Of a stretch of DNA of 52,805 nucleotides, positions 8,656 through 17,611 are shown piece by piece. Numbering within the stretch: the stretch's first letter is position 1; every line of letters begins with the position of its first letter. The notes beneath the pieces are model-generated. The model was given only the letters and a program-made list of their open reading frames with translations, made no database searches and had not been told where the DNA came from. Both the position numbers and the translations under genes were made by a program. Where the stretch lies: positions 1 to 52,805 of the forward strand of contig CBDUZW010000030.1 in the NCBI GenBank assembly GCA_965371805.1. Reading direction: 5' to 3'. Source of the DNA: JAOZTV01 sp965371805 (lineage in GTDB: Bacteria > Acidobacteriota > Aminicenantia > UBA2199).

Positions 8656-9471
8656 ATGAATAATAAATATAATCTTTCTAAATATAATGCTGCTTTCTTA
8701 AGCTATGATAATTATGATAAGAATGAAGAGTTTATTTCAGCTACTACTTTATTAAAGCCGACAAGAGAAATATTAATCAGCAGAAAATGGAGTAGTACAG
8801 AACATCAAGATGTTTCAGATAAAATAGCATTAAAAATTGGAACTGGTGTTCATGATCTAAGAGAAAAAACACCTTGTCAGGACTTTATAATGAGAGAAGA
8901 GAGGATGTTTTGTTCTCTGGAAACTCTGGGGATAACAAAGTTTGGTTTATCAGGTAAACCTGATCTTATTGACTATGATCATAATCAGCCACAAATAGAT
9001 ACAAATGAAGGACTAATAGTAATAGAAGATCTAAAAGTTTCATCAATCTCTAAGCTAAGATATAGAGATTTCAATGATTATATTCTGCAGCTCTCAATTC
9101 TGAAATACCTGGCATTGAGGGACGAAGGATTAAAAAGAACACTTGAAAAGAAAGGATTATCTCAGAATGAAGAATCTTTTTCAAATTTTGGAGTGATTAC
9201 AATACTTGCTAAGGATTGGTCAAACAGAAACGCGGACCTATCCCCAATCGGAATAAAAGAGATCCCTTTAGAACTTATAGAAGATAAAGATATTGAAATA
9301 AGAATTAAGAGAAAGTGTTTAGAACTTCAAGAATACTGGGATATTTCTAAAGAAACTGAGTTACCTGAATGTTCAACAAAAATCACTCAAAAATATAATG
9401 GGATGCTATGTGAGAAATATTGTTCAGCAAGATTCATGTGTAGTAAATCTCCGGTTTTTATTGAGGAATAA
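8656..9471 (+). CDS. PD-(D/E)XK nuclease with C-terminal cysteine (Fe-S) cluster, Cas4/RecB-like
   Basis: Predicted DNA nuclease of the PD-(D/E)XK superfamily. Visible motifs are an early GVHDLRE, then GKPDLID (motif II Asp) and VIEDLKVSS, giving the E-x-K pair. The C-terminus has a cysteine cluster (one Cys about 18 residues before CEKYCSARFMC) like the Fe-S cluster of Cas4, AddB and Dna2 nucleases. No cas genes or CRISPR array are in the window, so a stand-alone repair nuclease is likelier than an adaptation factor. I chose ATG 8656 because AGGAGAA at 8647-8653 precedes it. An in-frame TTG at 8629 has no good ribosome binding site. Exact function unknown. Confidence 0.75.
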   Translation: MNNKYNLSKYNAAFLSYDNYDKNEEFISATTLLKPTREILISRKWSSTEHQDVSDKIALKIGTGVHDLREKTPCQDFIMREERMFCSLETLGITKFGLSGKPDLIDYDHNQPQIDTNEGLIVIEDLKVSSISKLRYRDFNDYILQLSILKYLALRDEGLKRTLEKKGLSQNEESFSNFGVITILAKDWSNRNADLSPIGIKEIPLELIEDKDIEIRIKRKCLELQEYWDISKETELPECSTKITQKYNGMLCEKYCSARFMCSKSPVFIEE

Positions 9472-9501
9472 TTATAATAAAACTAACATATTTTTAACTT
9501 A

Positions 9502-10314
9502 TCAAGCAATTGTCATACTCAAATATCCTACTACCTGATCATAATCACCGCTAGCTTCCCCTGAGTTCGTATATTCTATAACTTGTGTTTCGTTTGCACC
9601 TAATTCATTTGCTGCTATAAGGGACATTACAACCGGATAAACACCACACATGGATATCCTCTCCTTAACAACCACATCCAATAATCCCTTTGGATTAAGT
9701 CGCCTGATTTTTTCAATTGCCATCTGATCTTTTATTTCACCAAATGAAGCAGACACATAATGACTCATATCAGTTGATGCTACAATAAGAATATCCTTAT
9801 TTGAATTATGCTTAATCAATTGGGATAACTCAATTGCACCTGCCTCAAGTTCATTGTAGTTTACTCTGGATAAAAGTATTGGTAAAATTTTTACATTTGG
9901 ATTTAAATATTGTAGAAAAGGGATTTGAACTTCTATGGAATGTTCATTAATCCCTGAATTCTCTTCAATTGTAAATAAATCTGACTTAGAAGCAAGCTGA
10001 TCTCTTAATTGACTATCAATCTCTACCTGACCCAATGGCGTATCCCATCTATCATGTCCATCAATTGCCAGCGAAGCCCCAATTCCGCTATGATTAACTC
10101 CAAGAACAATGACTCTATCTGGTATATTTATAGCCCCAAAACCTTTTCCGGCGCAACTTCCTGAATAGAAATATCCTGCATGAGGAGAAATAAGAGCAAT
10201 AACAGATTTTTTGTTTTCTAAGATCCTTATCCTTTGAGTTAGATCTTCACTCAACAATTCAGGATTATCTGGATAAAAGGTGCCTGCAACAGCAGGTCTT
10301 CTCATTATATTCAT
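9502..10314 (-). CDS. MEMO-family protein (AmmeMemoRadiSam system protein B type)
   Basis: The 270 residues match the MEMO family, relatives of class III extradiol dioxygenases. The N-terminus MRRPAVAGTFYP is followed by ISPHAGYFYSGSCAGKGF with a conserved His, GVNHSGIGA, an SIEVQIPFLQY segment and STDMSHYV. The partners AMMECR1 and the radical SAM subunit, often fused or adjacent, are absent here, so the biochemical role is open. AGGGGGT lies 4 nt before the ATG at 10314. It is downstream of lpd and a small ORF on the same strand. Confidence 0.85.
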   Translation of the reverse strand: MNIMRRPAVAGTFYPDNPELLSEDLTQRIRILENKKSVIALISPHAGYFYSGSCAGKGFGAINIPDRVIVLGVNHSGIGASLAIDGHDRWDTPLGQVEIDSQLRDQLASKSDLFTIEENSGINEHSIEVQIPFLQYLNPNVKILPILLSRVNYNELEAGAIELSQLIKHNSNKDILIVASTDMSHYVSASFGEIKDQMAIEKIRRLNPKGLLDVVVKERISMCGVYPVVMSLIAANELGANETQVIEYTNSGEASGDYDQVVGYLSMTIA

Positions 10315-10356
10315 CTTACCCCCTGAAATTTATCATACAATAAAATATTTTAAATT

Positions 10357-10488
10357 TCAAATAACACCTAAATTGATCGATTCTTTCGGCGAATAGCCCA
10401 AATCTGTTGCACCATAAGGCTTCCCAAAAATCCAAGATGTACTTATTAGTACGCCTGTGGTTTTTGTAAAACCTTCTAGTATCAACAT
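10357..10488 (-). CDS. Small ORF, 43 aa, between lpd and the MEMO gene
   Basis: This reading frame has protein-like composition: a hydrophobic N-terminal stretch (MLILEGFTKTTGVLIS), then SWIFGKPYGATDLGYSPKES. The ATG at 10488 follows AAGAGG with a 6-nt gap. An upstream in-frame ATG at 10503 lacks a ribosome binding site. The overlapping 63-codon frame (10316-10507) is rich in Arg, Cys, Phe and Trp and looks random. I recognise no family. It fills a 262-bp gap in a same-strand gene series, so co-transcription with lpd is plausible. Confidence 0.4.
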   Translation of the reverse strand: MLILEGFTKTTGVLISTSWIFGKPYGATDLGYSPKESINLGVI

Positions 10489-10576
10489 TATTAGCCTCTT
10501 CATCCAAAACAATTGCTCAACTTAGGTAACAATTTTTTTTATTTCAGATGTCAGGAATGTTAGAATTTTATTTAAT

Positions 10577-11953
10577 TTAAATATGTATCGAAAACCCTCC
10601 AATCTCTCCTATTGCTTCCCATACATTTTCACTTAAGGTTGGATGGATGCATATTAATTCTTTAAACTCTTCTGCTTTCATTTTTTTTATTATAGCAAAT
10701 GAGAGAATTGGCATTAATTCACCTGCTTCAGCTCCTATAATATGAGCTCCAAGTAATACATTGTTTCTATCTGAAATAATTTTGACAATTCCAGCTTTTT
10801 CATCGATGGCATTCGATCTTGAGCCGGCAGAATATGGGAATTTTCCAATTTTTATCTCAATATTTTTCTCATTTGCTTCATCCTCAGTAATCCCGACTGA
10901 TGCAAATTCAGGAAAAGTAAAAACTGCTCCCGGTATTGGATGATGCTTTATCTTCTCTCCGTTTTTTATATAGTCAATAATTGCAATAGCCTGGTGTGAT
11001 GCTTTATGTGCTAATAATGGATCACCTATGATATCTCCACAGGCAAAAACATTCGCTTCACCTGTTTTTAAATTTTCATCAACCTCGACAAACCCCCTCT
11101 TATTTAGTTTTATATTGAGATTTTCCGAAAAAATATCATTACTATTCGGTTTTCGTCCAACTGCAAGTAAAATATTGGAAAATTCTTCATCCCATTCTTT
11201 ATTATCATTTTTAAAATGGACCTTTATGCTTTTCCCATCATCCATTTTTTCCGGTTCTGACACAAAAGTCGCTGTATGAATTTTTATCTTTTGCTTTATT
11301 AATTCTTTTTTTAAAATTTCAGAAATTTCTGAATCACTTCCGGGAACTATATGCTCCAAAACTTCAACTATCGTTACTTTAGAACCAAGGTAACTATAAA
11401 TAACAGCCATTTCAACCCCAATAGCCCCTGCCCCAACCACTAACATTTTTTCTGGAATAAATGATAGTTTAAGTGCTGTGTCTGAATTTATTATCAAATT
11501 TCCATCAGGCTTTAAAAAAGGAAGTTCTGCAGGAATTGATCCTGTCGCAATAATAATATTTTCACCCTTAATTTCTTTATTTCCATTAACAAGAACAGTA
11601 TCATTTTTTACAAGCTTGCCTTTTCCATTTATAAGCTCAACACCATTTTCATTAAATAAAAGATCAATACCCTTAGTAAGTTTTGAAATTACCCTCTCTT
11701 TCTGTTTATTAATCTTCTCAAAATTAATAGTAGGCTCGCCAAATACTATTCCTGATTTTGCAGCACTTTTAACCTGCTTAATACTCTTAACAAAATGAAG
11801 TAAAGTCTTTGTTGGAATACATCCTCTTTGAAGACAAGTTCCTCCGAGTTTATCCATTTCAATAACAGCCGTTCTTAATCCTAATTTTCCAGCTCTAATT
11901 GCTCCCTCATATCCACCAGGACCTCCACCTAAAAATATAACATCATATCTCAT
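10577..11953 (-). CDS. lpdA: Dihydrolipoamide dehydrogenase (E3)
   Basis: This is a FAD-dependent disulfide oxidoreductase that reoxidises lipoyl groups of 2-oxoacid dehydrogenases or the glycine cleavage system. An FAD dinucleotide fold (GGGPGGYEGAIRAG) and the redox disulfide GGTCLQRGCIPTK are present. So are the NAD fold VVGAGAIGVEMA, a FACGDIIG segment, and the C-terminal catalytic His-Glu pair in HPTLSENVWEAI. The length of 458 is typical. No E1, E2 or glycine-cleavage gene is adjacent, so the partner complex cannot be named. It starts 7 bp after the pdxJ stop. Confidence 0.93.
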   Translation of the reverse strand: MRYDVIFLGGGPGGYEGAIRAGKLGLRTAVIEMDKLGGTCLQRGCIPTKTLLHFVKSIKQVKSAAKSGIVFGEPTINFEKINKQKERVISKLTKGIDLLFNENGVELINGKGKLVKNDTVLVNGNKEIKGENIIIATGSIPAELPFLKPDGNLIINSDTALKLSFIPEKMLVVGAGAIGVEMAVIYSYLGSKVTIVEVLEHIVPGSDSEISEILKKELIKQKIKIHTATFVSEPEKMDDGKSIKVHFKNDNKEWDEEFSNILLAVGRKPNSNDIFSENLNIKLNKRGFVEVDENLKTGEANVFACGDIIGDPLLAHKASHQAIAIIDYIKNGEKIKHHPIPGAVFTFPEFASVGITEDEANEKNIEIKIGKFPYSAGSRSNAIDEKAGIVKIISDRNNVLLGAHIIGAEAGELMPILSFAIIKKMKAEEFKELICIHPTLSENVWEAIGEIGGFSIHI

Positions 11954-11960
11954 TTATATT

Positions 11961-12680
11961 CTACCTTTTCATTAAATCTTTCATCTTCTTAACGGCATTT
12001 TCCAATCCTAAGAATGTTGAATTAGATATAATAGTATGTCCAATATTCAATTCTTCTATACCGGGAATGGAAACAATATCTGAAACATTCTGATAAGTTA
12101 GTCCATGACCTGCAAAAACTCTAAAGTTAAGTTTTTTTGCATAAATAACAGCCTTCTTTATCTTATCCAATTCCAGGCTTTTATAGCTATTATTCCAGTT
12201 TTCAGCATAAGAACCCGTATTTATTTCTATTATATTTAGTCCCAATCTGTGACATGCCTTGATCTGATCATTATCAGGATCAATGAAAACGGAAACACTA
12301 AGACCTGCAGATCTCAGATTCCCCGCGACCTCTCCTACCTTTTCAGAATATAATACTACATCAAGGCCGCCCTGTGTTGTAACTTCTTCAGGACTTTCAG
12401 GTACAAGGGTACACATATCAGGTTTATATTTTAAAGCAATTTTAAACATCTCCATCGAAACTGCCATTTCTACATTCAGTGAGGTTTTAACAGTTCTTCG
12501 TAAAAGTTCTATATCTCTTTCCTGTATATGTCTCCTGTCCTGTCTTAAATGAACAGTAATACCATCAGCTCCAGCGAGTTCTGCAATAACAGCTGCATAA
12601 ACAGGGTCCGGTTCATTAGTCTTCCTTGCTTCCCTTAAGGTCGCAATATGGTCAATATTTACACCTAATTTCATCTTCAA
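11961..12680 (-). CDS. pdxJ: Pyridoxine 5'-phosphate synthase
   Basis: PdxJ condenses 1-deoxyxylulose 5-phosphate with 3-amino-1-hydroxyacetone 1-phosphate in DXP-dependent vitamin B6 synthesis. Family motifs are LGVNIDHIATLREAR at the start, GADGITVHLRQDRRHIQ, TLVPE and FAGHGLTYQNV. At 239 residues it is full length. Its start overlaps the glmM stop by 4 nt. The order glmM-pdxJ is common, often followed by acpS, which is absent here and replaced by lpd. Confidence 0.95.
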   Translation of the reverse strand: MKMKLGVNIDHIATLREARKTNEPDPVYAAVIAELAGADGITVHLRQDRRHIQERDIELLRRTVKTSLNVEMAVSMEMFKIALKYKPDMCTLVPESPEEVTTQGGLDVVLYSEKVGEVAGNLRSAGLSVSVFIDPDNDQIKACHRLGLNIIEINTGSYAENWNNSYKSLELDKIKKAVIYAKKLNFRVFAGHGLTYQNVSDIVSIPGIEELNIGHTIISNSTFLGLENAVKKMKDLMKR

Positions 12681-14029
12681 TTACTCCTTATTATTTCCTC
12701 AAATTTCTTAATGTTTTTTTCTATTATTTCTTCAGATTCAGATTCAATCATTACTCTGATTTTTGGTTCAGTTCCAGAATACCTGATTACAAGTCTTGAA
12801 TTTTTCCCATGCTCTCTGTTAAATTTTTCAATCTCATTTTGCATTTCAACCCAGTTTTCTATGGGAATTTTATCACTTACAGGATAACTTTTTATAATTT
12901 GGGGATAAATATAAATTTGTTTAAATATATCATGAACATTAATTTCAAAATAATTTATTGCAGATATAAAATAGAGGGCAGACAATAAACCATCTCCAGT
13001 TTTAAAACCTTTTATAATAATATGTCCTGATTGTTCTCCACCCAGAATTGCCCCGGTTTTTTTCATTTCGTTATACACAAACTTATCACCTACATCAGTT
13101 CTGATTAAGTCAATGTCATTCTTATTCAATGCTTTTTCGAAACCTAGATTTGCCATTGTTGTACCAATAACTATTGAATTTTCATTTTTTTTATTTTTCA
13201 AATATTTCGCAATCAATAGAATCATATGATCCCCATTGAGGACAAAACCATTCTTATCTACACAGATGAGTCTGTCTCCATCTCCATCAAAAGCTACTCC
13301 TAAATCTGCACTCTCTGCTTTTACTGTTTTACTTAACTGATCAGTATATAAAGCACCACAATTTTCATTTATATTAGTTCCATCCGGTTTATTATTTATA
13401 TAGATGATCTCAGTAAACCCTAATGAAGAAAAAGTTTCTTGAGCTTCTTTGAAAAAAGCTCCATTTGCACAATCTATAATAATCTTTTGAGGTTTTTTAT
13501 TCTTTCTCTTCAATAATAAATTCTCATTTTTGATAACACCTCTTATATAATCTTTATATTTGTCACCGGGTTCATACAAAACAGATTCTATTGGAGTTGA
13601 GATTTCATTGATATCTTCTAAACTGAAGAATATCTCCTCAATTTTTTCAGCAACATCTTCACATTTTTCGCCATTATGCTTAAAAAGTTTTATACCATTA
13701 TCATAATAAGGATTATGAGATGCAGTAATCATAATACCAAAATCAAAATCTCCATTAGCCACTAAAAAAGATAGTACAGGTGTAGGAACAATACCACAGC
13801 TTTTTATATCAGTTTCCCTGGAAAGACTTATATTTAATAAGTTTTCAATTTCAATTCCAGAACGCCTTGTATCTCTTCCAATTAATATTTTTGAACCTTT
13901 AATAGCAATACCTATAGCTTTTCCCAGCTTTCTAATTGAATCCTCATCTAATGGATAAATTCCATATTCAGAACGAATTCCATCTGTTCCGAATATTTTA
14001 TTTTTTTTTTGTACCTCTTTCTTTTTCAT
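12677..14029 (-). CDS. glmM: Phosphoglucosamine mutase
   Basis: Converts glucosamine 6-phosphate to glucosamine 1-phosphate for UDP-GlcNAc. IFGTDGIR at the start, the phosphoserine loop TASHNPYYDNG (S104), the metal loop DGDGDR and the C-terminal RYSGTEPKIRV are all present in 450 residues. The start at 14029 overlaps the end of ybbR by 32 nt, and the extra N-terminal lysine-rich residues precede the conserved IFGTDG. The coupling with cdaA and ybbR matches the widespread cdaA-ybbR-glmM operon, in which GlmM can inhibit CdaA. Confidence 0.95.
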   Translation of the reverse strand: MKKKEVQKKNKIFGTDGIRSEYGIYPLDEDSIRKLGKAIGIAIKGSKILIGRDTRRSGIEIENLLNISLSRETDIKSCGIVPTPVLSFLVANGDFDFGIMITASHNPYYDNGIKLFKHNGEKCEDVAEKIEEIFFSLEDINEISTPIESVLYEPGDKYKDYIRGVIKNENLLLKRKNKKPQKIIIDCANGAFFKEAQETFSSLGFTEIIYINNKPDGTNINENCGALYTDQLSKTVKAESADLGVAFDGDGDRLICVDKNGFVLNGDHMILLIAKYLKNKKNENSIVIGTTMANLGFEKALNKNDIDLIRTDVGDKFVYNEMKKTGAILGGEQSGHIIIKGFKTGDGLLSALYFISAINYFEINVHDIFKQIYIYPQIIKSYPVSDKIPIENWVEMQNEIEKFNREHGKNSRLVIRYSGTEPKIRVMIESESEEIIEKNIKKFEEIIRSN

Positions 14030-14741
14030 TTTTTTCTTCTTTGCTATCCTTCTCAGTTACCTTATTCTTTACATTCACTGTCACTTCTATTTCATTGTTT
14101 TCAATAATTCTTAATATTTCCTTAGGTTTTTTTAGAGAAAATTTCTTTGTTACACTTTCATCTGAATCAGACAAAGGTACTTCACTTTCTAAAGAAATTG
14201 AGTTGATATTAACAATATCATTTTTATATCCCTCAATTGTCACCTTTTCCGGCTTAACAATATATGTATACCCTATTTCTCCAATCCTCTCCTGCCTGTA
14301 AATATATTTTTTATTATTTAATACCTTAGCAAACCTGACTTTTACCGGAACAATCTTTCTATGTATTTCTCTCACGTTCACTTCTATCATAGCAGGATGA
14401 ACAGAATTTATAAAATTGCTCTTTTCTGTCTTTAAAAAATCTCTTGTATAATAATTTCTAATGCCATCTCTTACATTTGATAGATCTATTTTAACTGTGA
14501 AGTCATTTTCAGTTAGTAATTTTATTTCATTCGATATACCTTTTACTTTTATTCTTACCTTGTCTGGATTGGAGTCTATATTTACATTTTTTAGTACATT
14601 AACAAATTCTACATCAATATTAATAAATTTTTCAATACTAGAGCGGGCTTGACCAGTAATCATAACCCAAACTCCTATAGCAAGAAATAAAGAAAATACC
14701 TTTAAACTAAGGTTATTAAAAAAAACATTTTTTACATTCAT
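13998..14741 (-). CDS. YbbR-domain protein (CdaR-like)
   Basis: A single N-terminal membrane helix (about 10-30) precedes repeated YbbR-like domains (about 35-220) and a highly charged Lys/Glu tail. YbbR proteins (CdaR) sit outside the membrane and modulate the diadenylate cyclase CdaA. The gene lies between cdaA and glmM as expected. At 247 residues it is short, with room for about two YbbR repeats. It overlaps glmM by 32 nt, so the charged tail is encoded by sequence that also carries the glmM start. Confidence 0.85.
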   Translation of the reverse strand: MNVKNVFFNNLSLKVFSLFLAIGVWVMITGQARSSIEKFINIDVEFVNVLKNVNIDSNPDKVRIKVKGISNEIKLLTENDFTVKIDLSNVRDGIRNYYTRDFLKTEKSNFINSVHPAMIEVNVREIHRKIVPVKVRFAKVLNNKKYIYRQERIGEIGYTYIVKPEKVTIEGYKNDIVNINSISLESEVPLSDSDESVTKKFSLKKPKEILRIIENNEIEVTVNVKNKVTEKDSKEEKNEKERGTKKK

Positions 14742-14770
14742 CTCATATCCTTCTTACAACAAACAAATTA

Positions 14771-15529
14771 TTATCTCAATTTATAATACTTTAAACGGTC
14801 CAGTAATCCTTCTTTATCTAATCCTCTGATCAACTCTCCTTTCACAGACAAAGAAACCTTTCCAGTTTCCTCTGAAACAACAATTGCAATACAATCTGTC
14901 TGCTGAGTAATGCCCTGTGCTGCCAAATGCCTGGTTCCTGTCGGGCTCAATTCCATCAGAGCAGGTAATGGAAAAAAGCATCGGGCAAATGCTACTCTAT
15001 TATCAGCAATAATTACTGCTCCATCATGTAAAGGTGATTTTGGAGTAAATATTGTCAACAGAAGATCTTTACTAACAGCAGCATCTATTTCAACCGGTTT
15101 ATTAACCAGATTCCCTACCCTTATCTCCCTTTCAATAGCAATAATTGCACCTATTTTTGTTATCGATAATGCCATAACCGTATTTACAATCTCATCAATT
15201 ACATTTGAGTTTTTTGATATATTATATTTGGTCCTTATTTTACTACCAATTTCACCAAGAATGTTTTTTAGTTCATCCTGAAATAATACAATAATAGCAA
15301 TAATTAGATAAGTTAAAAAATTATTCAAAAGGTATGAAAAAGCAGTTAATTTTAATAAACTACCAATACCTGCAAACACTCCAATCAATGCAAGTCCAAT
15401 AGCAACCTGATAAGATTTTGTCCCCTTAATTAAAAGAAGTAGATAATAAAAAATCAAAAATAGAAAAAAGATGTCCAGGACATCATTTAAACTAAAAGTT
15501 GAAACAAGATTTATCAGATACTCAAACAT
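14771..15529 (-). CDS. cdaA: Diadenylate cyclase CdaA (DAC domain)
   Basis: Makes c-di-AMP from two ATP. Three N-terminal membrane segments (about 15-90) are followed by the DAC domain. The DGA motif is at 169-171 in LHDGAVII. The second motif, normally RHR in GTRHRAA, reads RHL at 200-202 (GTRHLAAQG). GLEETGK-like VSEETGKVS follows. The 252 residues are near full length. It lies 2 bp after ftsH and 29 bp before ybbR. The changed third residue of the RHR motif leaves activity uncertain, but the context strongly supports a CdaA. Confidence 0.9.
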   Translation of the reverse strand: MFEYLINLVSTFSLNDVLDIFFLFLIFYYLLLLIKGTKSYQVAIGLALIGVFAGIGSLLKLTAFSYLLNNFLTYLIIAIIVLFQDELKNILGEIGSKIRTKYNISKNSNVIDEIVNTVMALSITKIGAIIAIEREIRVGNLVNKPVEIDAAVSKDLLLTIFTPKSPLHDGAVIIADNRVAFARCFFPLPALMELSPTGTRHLAAQGITQQTDCIAIVVSEETGKVSLSVKGELIRGLDKEGLLDRLKYYKLR

Positions 15530-15531
15530 TT

Positions 15532-17433
15532 TTACTCTGAGTCAGTCTTTCCCGTTTTTTTCTTTTTTGGTGTTTTTTTTACAGTAGTCTTTCTGTTTTT
15601 AGCAGTTTCACCTTTTTTTTTTAAAATTACAGCTATTTCATCTCCGGATAAGGACTCTTTTTCAAGTAGCAATTGGGCTATTTTTTCCAGCTCTTCCTTA
15701 TGGTTACTTATAATTTTATATGTTTTTTTATAAGCATCATCCATTATTTTCTTAATTTCAATATCAATCTTCATTGCCGTATCATCAGAATATTCATTAT
15801 GCGACATCATATCTTTTCCAAGAAAGATCATTTCGTCCTTTTTACTATAAACAACAGTTCCTAATGATGACATTCCCCATTCGCAAACCATCTTTCTTGC
15901 ATAATTTGTTGCTGTCTCCAGATCATGCCCGGCACCACTTGTCTGCTCTTTTAAAATTATCTCTTCTGCAATACGCCCGCCAAATAGAACTGTCAGTTGG
16001 GCTTCAATATATGATTTTGAAACGGTATATTTATCATCCAACGGCAGTTGCTGTGTTACACCCAATGCCATCCCTCTTGGAATAATTGATACCTTATGTA
16101 ATGGATCGGCATCTTTTTCCAGTGAGGCAACAAGCGCATGACCCGCTTCATGATAAGCAGTTATTTTTTTCTCCTTATCAGATATAATCATGCTTCGCCT
16201 TTCAGTTCCCATCATTACCTTATCCTTCGCATATTCCATATCTGCCATCTCAACCTTTTTGGCTCCTCGTCTAGAAGCATATAAGGCTGCTTCATTGATC
16301 ATATTAGCAAGGTCCGCTCCTGTAAATCCAGGAGTTGATCGAGCAAGAACATCTAGTTTAACATTTTTTGAAATCGGAACATTTTTAATATGAACCTTAA
16401 GAATCTGTTCTCTCCCACCTACATCTGGATGAGAAACAATAACTCTTCTATCAAATCTTCCAGGTCTTAATAATGCTGAATCAAGTATATCAGGTCTATT
16501 TGTTGCAGCTATGATTATAATTCCTTCATTAACTGCAAATCCATCCATTTCAACAAGAAGCTGATTTAAAGTTTGCTCACGTTCATCATGTCCGCCTCCC
16601 AGTCCTGCTCCTCTCTGTCTTCCAACTGCATCTATTTCATCAATAAATATTAAACATGGGGAATGTTTTTTCCCCTCATCAAATAAGTCTCTTACCCTTG
16701 AAGCCCCAACTCCAACAAATAATTCAACAAAGTCTGAGCCTGAAATTGAGAAGAAAGGAACATTTGCTTCTCCTGCAATTGCCTTTGCTAGAAGAGTTTT
16801 CCCAGTACCGGGAGCACCAATAAGTAAAACACCCTTTGGTATTTTCCCCCCGAGTCGCTGAAATTTCTTCGGTTCCTTGAGAAAGGATATGATTTCTTCC
16901 AGTTCTTCCTTTGCTTCTTTTATACCAGCTACATCTTTAAATGTAACCTTACTTTTATCATTGGAAGAAAACATTTTCGCCTTGCTTTTCCCAAAAGAAA
17001 ATGCCTTGCCGCCTCCCTGTTGTTTCATCATAAATATCCAAATTCCAATAAGTATAATAAATGGAGCCATTGAAAGAAGCCAGGACACCCATTCATTTTT
17101 ACTAAGATCTACAACTTCGACATCTACATTCTTCTCAAGGAGTTTCCCATACAGATCGGGATAATTGAGTGGAATTGCTGTTTTAAAGTCAGAACCATTA
17201 ACATATTTTCCAGTAACTGTATTTCCATTTATTTTTGCACTTCTAATACCATCATCACCTGCTTGACCCACTTTTTCCATAAACACTGAAAAATTGATTT
17301 CATTGCCTGGAGTCTTAAGATCTGACATTATGTTCCAAAGTATAAACATTATTATAAAAGAAACTACCCAAAAAATAGTCCCCTTTGGTTTCAACTTTTT
17401 TAAATCCGGTCTCTTTTGTTTATTATCATCCAT
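15532..17433 (-). CDS. ftsH: ATP-dependent zinc metalloprotease FtsH
   Basis: A membrane-anchored AAA+ protease for quality control and regulated turnover. Two membrane segments (about 18-37 and 117-136) flank a periplasmic domain. Walker A GAPGTGKT is at 206-213, Walker B is LIFIDEIDAVG, and the pore loop and the SRH ATNRPDILDSALLRPGRFDR are seen. The zinc site HEAGH lies near 430. The C-terminus is a Lys-rich tail. At 633 residues it is normal. GAGGT precedes the ATG. The order ftsH-cdaA-ybbR-glmM resembles that of several deltaproteobacterial genomes, without folP. Confidence 0.96.
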   Translation of the reverse strand: MDDNKQKRPDLKKLKPKGTIFWVVSFIIMFILWNIMSDLKTPGNEINFSVFMEKVGQAGDDGIRSAKINGNTVTGKYVNGSDFKTAIPLNYPDLYGKLLEKNVDVEVVDLSKNEWVSWLLSMAPFIILIGIWIFMMKQQGGGKAFSFGKSKAKMFSSNDKSKVTFKDVAGIKEAKEELEEIISFLKEPKKFQRLGGKIPKGVLLIGAPGTGKTLLAKAIAGEANVPFFSISGSDFVELFVGVGASRVRDLFDEGKKHSPCLIFIDEIDAVGRQRGAGLGGGHDEREQTLNQLLVEMDGFAVNEGIIIIAATNRPDILDSALLRPGRFDRRVIVSHPDVGGREQILKVHIKNVPISKNVKLDVLARSTPGFTGADLANMINEAALYASRRGAKKVEMADMEYAKDKVMMGTERRSMIISDKEKKITAYHEAGHALVASLEKDADPLHKVSIIPRGMALGVTQQLPLDDKYTVSKSYIEAQLTVLFGGRIAEEIILKEQTSGAGHDLETATNYARKMVCEWGMSSLGTVVYSKKDEMIFLGKDMMSHNEYSDDTAMKIDIEIKKIMDDAYKKTYKIISNHKEELEKIAQLLLEKESLSGDEIAVILKKKGETAKNRKTTVKKTPKKKKTGKTDSE

Positions 17434-17611
17434 CTAATTACCTCACAAATTTCTTTATTAAATTTTTTTCATAGTACATTCCAATTTAAATACTATCTGC
17501 AAATTATATCATATTTGTCTGTAAAAACATAAATGCCTAAAAAATAAAAAATTCTTTTTTATAACTGGAAAAATATGTTAAAATATAATTTTGATTTAAG
17601 GAGGATAGTAT

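Noticed and set aside
10316..10507. 63-codon minus-strand ORF with TTG start
   Set aside because: Composition is rich in Arg, Phe, Trp and Cys, no ribosome binding site precedes it, and another frame of the same DNA looks far more like protein.
10357..10576. Possible riboswitch in the lpd-MEMO gap (GTACTAATAAGTAC hairpin)
   Set aside because: The small hairpin exists, but no conserved core of a known riboswitch (TPP, c-di-GMP, THF, fluoride, preQ1) is present.
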